Shown one piece after another: positions 63,723 through 64,000 of a DNA stretch of 64,000 bases. The stretch covers positions 133,592 through 197,591 of the forward strand of contig DDEZ01000012.1 in assembly GCA_002336805.1 (NCBI GenBank), written 5' to 3'. The notes below the pieces were generated by a model. That model was not told where the DNA came from. It did not search any database and saw only the letters and a list, made by a program, of their open reading frames with translations. This stretch comes from Bacteroidetes bacterium UBA1941 (GTDB lineage: Bacteria > Bacteroidota > Bacteroidia > Chitinophagales > LD1). Made by a program: the position numbers and the translations under genes. How positions within the stretch are numbered: the stretch's first letter is position 1; every line of letters begins with the position of its first letter.

Positions 63723-64000
63723 ATGGAAAACATCAGGAATTTCTGCATCATCGCTCACATCGACCACGGCAAGTCGACCCTCGCCGACCGCATGCTCCAG
63801 CTCACGGGCATCGTCGACAGCCGCCAGATGCGCGCGCAGTACCTCGACCGCATGGACATCGAGCGTGAGCGCGGCATCACGATCAAAAGCCAAGCAGTCC
63901 GTATGCCGTGGGAGGCACCGGGCGCTGACGGGACGCCAACGACCTACGCGCTCAACATGATTGACACGCCGGGGCACGTCGACTTCACCTACGAGGTGTC
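63723..64000 (+). CDS. lepA: Translation elongation factor 4 (LepA), 5' part; probably chimeric
   Basis: A ribosomal back-translocase GTPase. The visible 92 codons have the G1 motif [13 protein letters not shown], the switch I region with [10 protein letters not shown] and the G3 motif [11 protein letters not shown]. The start [19 protein letters not shown] and the TATTTTCG box at 63709-63716 fit the Bacteroidota genome. From codon about 24 ([20 protein letters not shown]), however, the protein is of the actinobacterial type and the DNA is GC-rich (143 of the last 220 bases are G or C), with few A/T third positions. The 3' end is outside the window. Confidence 0.9.
   Translation, partial: MENIRNFCIIAHIDHGKSTLADRMLQLTGIVDSRQMRAQYLDRMDIERERGITIKSQAVRMPWEAPGADGTPTTYALNMIDTPGHVDFTYEV
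63745..63790. other. Suspected junction between Bacteroidota and actinobacterial DNA
   Basis: Within the conserved lepA G1 segment the codon style changes from that of the window (AGG, AAT, GCT) to almost all C/G third positions (TCG, CTC, GCC, CGC, ACG), and the encoded protein changes affiliation. The exact point cannot be placed because the amino acids here are conserved in both groups. Confidence 0.75.

Overview
The window reads as one stretch of a Bacteroidota chromosome, most likely from the Chitinophagaceae/Saprospiria side of the phylum. Supporting signs are seven predicted secreted proteins with type IX secretion (T9SS) C-terminal sorting domains, GldC, a TonB-dependent receptor with a carboxypeptidase-like N-terminal domain, a Lnb/DUF4105 protein, promoters of the TAnnTTTG type, almost no Shine-Dalgarno sequences, and frequent ATA isoleucine codons in DNA of about half G+C. 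There is no rRNA, CRISPR array, insertion sequence, prophage or obvious defence island. Nearly all of it is housekeeping and envelope biology.

Layout. 1-2199: a tight minus-strand operon lpxK-PNP-ridA, divergent from thyA (2327-3235). 3260-8933: minus-strand genes for a SprB-repeat T9SS protein, a small exported protein, an RsmB-like rRNA methyltransferase and a large VCBS/FG-GAP T9SS protein. 9082-9154: tRNA-Arg(UCU). 9329-12200: three plus-strand exported proteins separated by clear terminators. 12201-17085: minus-strand fabD, folE, a 6-pyruvoyl-tetrahydropterin-synthase-like gene, a biotin carboxylase and a dicarboxylate/amino-acid symporter. 17172-27138: rpe, a TonB-dependent receptor, rfbC-rfbD-cysQ, a phosphonatase-like HAD enzyme with a DUF5690 transporter, and an Smr protein. 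27667-31229: menF-menD-menB for menaquinone. 31332-46778: mixed housekeeping (gldC, mscS, purM, a macro-domain protein, aroF, an Rpe-CBS fusion, a YyaL/DUF255 protein, two NUDIX enzymes, pyrE, Lnb/DUF4105 and YqgE). 46836-62284: coiled-coil, T9SS, LolA, ftsK, two large helical TPR-like proteins, a glycosyltransferase with an LpxH-like phosphatase, and DUF4159. 62495-63514: pyrD. 63723-end: the start of lepA.

Genes that work together: lipid A and envelope (lpxK, the LpxH-like enzyme with its glycosyltransferase, rfbCD, LolA, Lnb/DUF4105); T9SS cargo with gldC; pyrimidines and purines (thyA, pyrE, pyrD, purM, PNP); menaquinone (menF, D, B); pterin synthesis (folE with the PTPS-like gene). Many convergent genes meet stop-to-stop or overlap by four bases, so the region is very compact.

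The strongest anomaly is at the right edge. lepA begins like a Bacteroidota gene, but after roughly 10-25 codons it switches to GC-rich DNA coding for an actinobacterial-type LepA. This is most simply an assembly chimera inside a conserved sequence. I found no convincing new multi-gene system. The best leads are an Rpe-like epimerase fused to CBS domains, a purine nucleoside phosphorylase with Asp at the base-specificity position, lpxK without a standard start codon, and two helical 495-residue proteins that each lie divergent to a T9SS protein.
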